NCBI GenBank assembly: GCA_002362155.1
Contig: DETN01000080.1
Coordinates: 1 to 7,498, forward strand
DNA: 7,498 nt
Origin: Lachnospiraceae bacterium UBA3287
GTDB taxonomy: Bacteria; Bacillota; Clostridia; Lachnospirales; Lachnospiraceae
Direction: 5' to 3'
The translations under genes were made by a program, and so were the position numbers. Shown one piece after another: positions 5,280-7,498 of the stretch; the first letter of the stretch is position 1; each line of letters opens with the position of its first letter. The notes below the pieces were generated by a model. It was not told the DNA's origin and searched no databases. It worked only from the letters and a program-made list of their open reading frames with translations.

Positions 5280-6278
5280 ATGGAAGAAAAAAAGATCATG
5301 CTTTCCGGCATTCAGCCCAGCGGAGACCTGCACCTTGGCAACTATCTGGGAGCCATCAAGAACTGGGCAGACCGGGTGGACGAGTTCGACTGCTATTATT
5401 TCATGGCAGACCTGCATACCATCACCGTAAGACAGAATCCCGCAGACCTGCGCCGCCGTTCCATGCAGCAGCTGGCAGCCTACATCGCCTGCGGTCTGGA
5501 TCCCGAAAAGAATACCCTTTTCCTCCAGTCCATGGTGCCCCAGCACGCACAGCTCTCCTGGGTCCTTTCCTGCTACACCCAGTTCGGCGAGCTTTCCAGG
5601 ATGACCCAGTTCAAGGACAAGTCCGCCAAGCATAAGGACAATATCAACGCCGGCCTCTTTACCTATCCGGTCCTGATGGCTGCGGATATCCTGCTCTATC
5701 AGCCCCACTACGTACCTGTGGGAGCAGACCAGAAGCAGCACGTGGAGCTGACCAGGGACATTGCCCAGCGCTTCAACTCCATCTACGGCGACGTTTTCCG
5801 CATTCCCGAGCCCTATATTCCCAAGGCAGGGGCCAGGATCTACGGTCTGACCACTCCCGGCGACAAGATGTCCAAGTCCATTCCCGAAGGCTGCGTCTTC
5901 ATCATGGACGATGACGCCACCATCGCCAGAAAGTTCAAGAGAGCCGTGACCGACTCCGACAGGGAGAACTGCGTCCGCTTCGATCCCGAGAACAAGCCCG
6001 GCGTGGCCAATCTGATGAGCATCTACGCCTCCGTGACCGGAAAGACCTACGAAGAGATCGAGAAGGAATTCGAAGGCCAGGGCTACGGCGTCTTCAAGCC
6101 GGCCGTGGGCGAAGCGGTCATCGATACCCTGCGTCCCATCCGGGAAGAGACAGAGAGGCTTATCAAGGATAAGGCCTATCTGGAGCAGGTCTACAGGGAA
6201 GGAGCCCAGAAGGCTTCCTACATCGCAAACAAGACCCTCCGCAAGGTCTATAAGAAGGTGGGCTTCGTACAGATTTAA
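5280..6278 (+). CDS. trpS: Tryptophanyl-tRNA synthetase (332 aa)
   Basis: Class Ic aminoacyl-tRNA synthetase that activates tryptophan with ATP and charges tRNA-Trp in the cytoplasm. The Rossmann-fold signatures are intact: SGIQPSGDLHLGNYLGA (9-25), containing the HIGH-type HLGN at 18-21, and GDKMSKS at 194-200 for ATP binding. MAADILLY (133-140) carries the Asp (136) expected to contact the indole nitrogen, and VGADQKQHVELTRD (147-160) has the conserved GADQ. The C-terminal helical region ends in the usual KVGFVQI-type tail, and the length matches the 325-340 residues of bacterial enzymes. The start is supported by AAAGGAG at 5263-5269. It is the first gene of a likely two-gene unit with the FAD-dependent oxidoreductase 42 nt downstream. 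Nothing is truncated or missing. Confidence 0.98.
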   Translation: MEEKKIMLSGIQPSGDLHLGNYLGAIKNWADRVDEFDCYYFMADLHTITVRQNPADLRRRSMQQLAAYIACGLDPEKNTLFLQSMVPQHAQLSWVLSCYTQFGELSRMTQFKDKSAKHKDNINAGLFTYPVLMAADILLYQPHYVPVGADQKQHVELTRDIAQRFNSIYGDVFRIPEPYIPKAGARIYGLTTPGDKMSKSIPEGCVFIMDDDATIARKFKRAVTDSDRENCVRFDPENKPGVANLMSIYASVTGKTYEEIEKEFEGQGYGVFKPAVGEAVIDTLRPIREETERLIKDKAYLEQVYREGAQKASYIANKTLRKVYKKVGFVQI

Positions 6279-6290
6279 AACACTACCCCT

Positions 6291-6306
6291 TCTGCCTGCA
6301 GGCAGA
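6291..6306. repeat. 16-bp perfect palindrome between trpS and the FAD oxidoreductase gene
   Basis: TCTGCCTGCAGGCAGA is its own reverse complement. As RNA it gives a 6-bp stem (TCTGCC/GGCAGA) with a TGCA loop. It occupies much of the 42-nt intergenic gap and ends 2 nt before AAAGGA (6309-6314), the ribosome-binding site of the next gene. There is no T-tract, so it is not a terminator. It may be a DNA operator, an RNA processing or stability element, or a translation-control hairpin. Confidence 0.6.
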
Positions 6307-6320
6307 CGAAAGGACAAAGC

Positions 6321-7498
6321 ATGTATGACGTACTGATCATCGGGGCAGGCCCCGGCGGTATCTTTTCCGCCTATGAGCTGACAAAAAGGCGCCCCGATCT
6401 GAAGATCGGCGTAATCGAGGCCGGTCATACCCTGGAAAAGCGCAGATGCCCCATCGACGGGGAAAATATAAAGACCTGCATCGGCTGCCCCTCCTGTTCC
6501 ATTATGAACGGCTTCGGCGGCGCGGGCGCCTTTTCCGACGGCAAATACAACATTACCAACGATTTCGGCGGCACCCTCTATGAGCACATAGGCAGGGAAA
6601 AGGCCCTGGAGCTCATGTACTACGTGGACGAGATCAATGTCAGCCACGGAGGCGGGGGGACCCAGATGTACTCCACCGCCGGCACGGCCCTGAAAAAGAA
6701 ATGCATGACGAACGGCCTGCAGCTGCTGGAAGCCTCCGTAAGACATCTGGGCACCGACATCAACTATGTGGTGCTGGAGAATCTTTACGCGGAGCTGAAG
6801 GACAGGGCGGATTTTTATTTCGATACCAGGGTCACGGACCTGCATAAGACGGAGACGGGCTATGAGGCCCGCGCCGTCTCGGGCAGGGAGGAAGTGGTCT
6901 TTACGGCAGAGCAGTGCATCGTTTCCGCCGGCCGCAGCGGCAGCAAGTGGCTGGAGAAGGTCTGCAGGGACCTGGATCTGAAGACCATGTCCAACCGCGT
7001 GGACATCGGCGTCCGGGTGGAGCTGCCTGCCGTGATCTTTTCCGAGATCACCGACGAGCTCTACGAGGGCAAGATCGTCTACAAGACAGAGAAGTTCGAG
7101 GACAGGGTCCGCACCTTCTGCATGAATCCCAGAGGGATCGTGGTCAACGAGAACACGGGCGGGATCATTACCGTCAACGGCCACAGCTTCGAGGACGAAT
7201 CCAGAAAGACGGACAATACCAACTTCGCCCTGCTGGTCTCCAAGCATTTCTCGGAGCCCTTCAAGGACAGCAACGGCTACGGCGAATCCATTGCCAGGCT
7301 CTCCAACATGCTGGGAGGCGGCGTCATCGTCCAGCGCTTCGGAGATCTGGAGCGGGGCAGGCGCAGCACTCCGGCCAGGATCCGGGAGGGCATTGTCCAG
7401 CCTACCCTCAAGGCGACTCCCGGCGATCTGAGCCTGGTCCTTCCCAAGAGGATCCTGGACGGGATCATCGAGATGATCTACGCCCTGGACAGGATCGC
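6321..7498 (+). CDS. FAD-dependent oxidoreductase, COG2509-like, 3' end cut by window edge
   Basis: The frame is open from ATG 6321 through the window edge, giving 392 residues. AAAGGA at 6309-6314 supports the start. Residues 4-20 (VLIIGAGPGGIFSAYEL) are a GxGxxG dinucleotide-binding fold for FAD, with VIEAG (31-35) as the strand ending in the ribose-binding Glu. NGFGGAGAFSDGKYN (63-77) and IVSAGRSGSKWL are typical of the uncharacterised FAD-dependent dehydrogenase family COG2509. Cysteines at 43, 53, 56 and 59 (RRCP, then TCIGCPSC) form a cluster between the FAD-binding start and the GGAGAFSDGK motif. Family members usually run to about 450-480 residues, so roughly 60-90 are missing past the edge. 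It sits behind trpS, probably cotranscribed. The substrate is unknown; it should not be called a thioredoxin reductase or a GidA-type enzyme on this evidence. Confidence 0.88.
   Translation, partial: MYDVLIIGAGPGGIFSAYELTKRRPDLKIGVIEAGHTLEKRRCPIDGENIKTCIGCPSCSIMNGFGGAGAFSDGKYNITNDFGGTLYEHIGREKALELMYYVDEINVSHGGGGTQMYSTAGTALKKKCMTNGLQLLEASVRHLGTDINYVVLENLYAELKDRADFYFDTRVTDLHKTETGYEARAVSGREEVVFTAEQCIVSAGRSGSKWLEKVCRDLDLKTMSNRVDIGVRVELPAVIFSEITDELYEGKIVYKTEKFEDRVRTFCMNPRGIVVNENTGGIITVNGHSFEDESRKTDNTNFALLVSKHFSEPFKDSNGYGESIARLSNMLGGGVIVQRFGDLERGRRSTPARIREGIVQPTLKATPGDLSLVLPKRILDGIIEMIYALDRI

Noticed and set aside
5200..5430. Possible leader peptide with an aromatic run (YFWNYY, codons about 5218-5235) before the trpS hairpin, suggestive of attenuation
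   Set aside because: It would need a GTG start lying at the predicted transcription start without a ribosome-binding site, it runs on into trpS out of frame to 5430, and the hairpin has no T-tract.
5232..7247. 671-codon open frame on the minus strand opposite trpS and the FAD gene
   Set aside because: Sense strand carries clear HIGH, KMSKS and FAD-binding motifs. The antisense frame is a by-product of avoided TTA/CTA/TCA codons.

Overview
The window is GC-rich DNA carrying six genes, all on the plus strand and tightly packed, with Shine-Dalgarno sites, intrinsic terminators with U-tracts and extended -10 promoters. A lipoprotein with a DUF4163/RsiV-like fold, a UBA-DUF4342 protein, a bacterial neurotransmitter:sodium symporter and a COG2509-type FAD protein point to a Gram-positive member of the Clostridia, plausibly a Lachnospiraceae relative. 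That assignment is an inference from gene content and style; there is no rRNA or other taxonomic marker. I see no transposase, integrase, tRNA, CRISPR array or phage gene. The window reads as ordinary chromosomal backbone with some unusual details.

Layout: (1) 1-143 is a non-coding leader with short inverted repeats. (2) 144-620 encodes a UBA-DUF4342 protein, closed by a very strong terminator at 658-695. (3) 789-2435 encodes a secreted lipoprotein, closed by a second terminator at 2473-2535. (4) A promoter overlapping the end of that terminator and a structured leader (2569-2621) precede a two-gene operon: an SLC6/NSS-family sodium-coupled amino-acid transporter (2651-4018) and, 14 nt later, a fusion of a RibD-C/dihydrofolate-reductase-like domain to a UPF0158 domain (4033-5157). 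(5) An extended -10 promoter with a symmetric element at the expected start point precedes trpS (5280-6278), followed after a 42-nt gap containing a 16-bp perfect palindrome by a FAD-dependent oxidoreductase (6321 to the window edge, 3' end missing).

Functional links: the NSS transporter most resembles the MhsT/TnaT-like branch that takes up hydrophobic and aromatic amino acids, and it lies one gene upstream of tryptophanyl-tRNA synthetase. A shared tryptophan theme is possible but unproven; no T-box or Trp-rich leader peptide is visible before either gene. The other genes have no obvious common pathway.

No stretch longer than 300 bases lacks a gene. The items most worth a second look are the RibD-C/UPF0158 fusion, the symmetric operator-like element on the trpS start point, the mutually exclusive hairpins ahead of the transporter, and the cysteine cluster in the FAD protein. 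I did not find convincing evidence of a wholly new multi-gene system.
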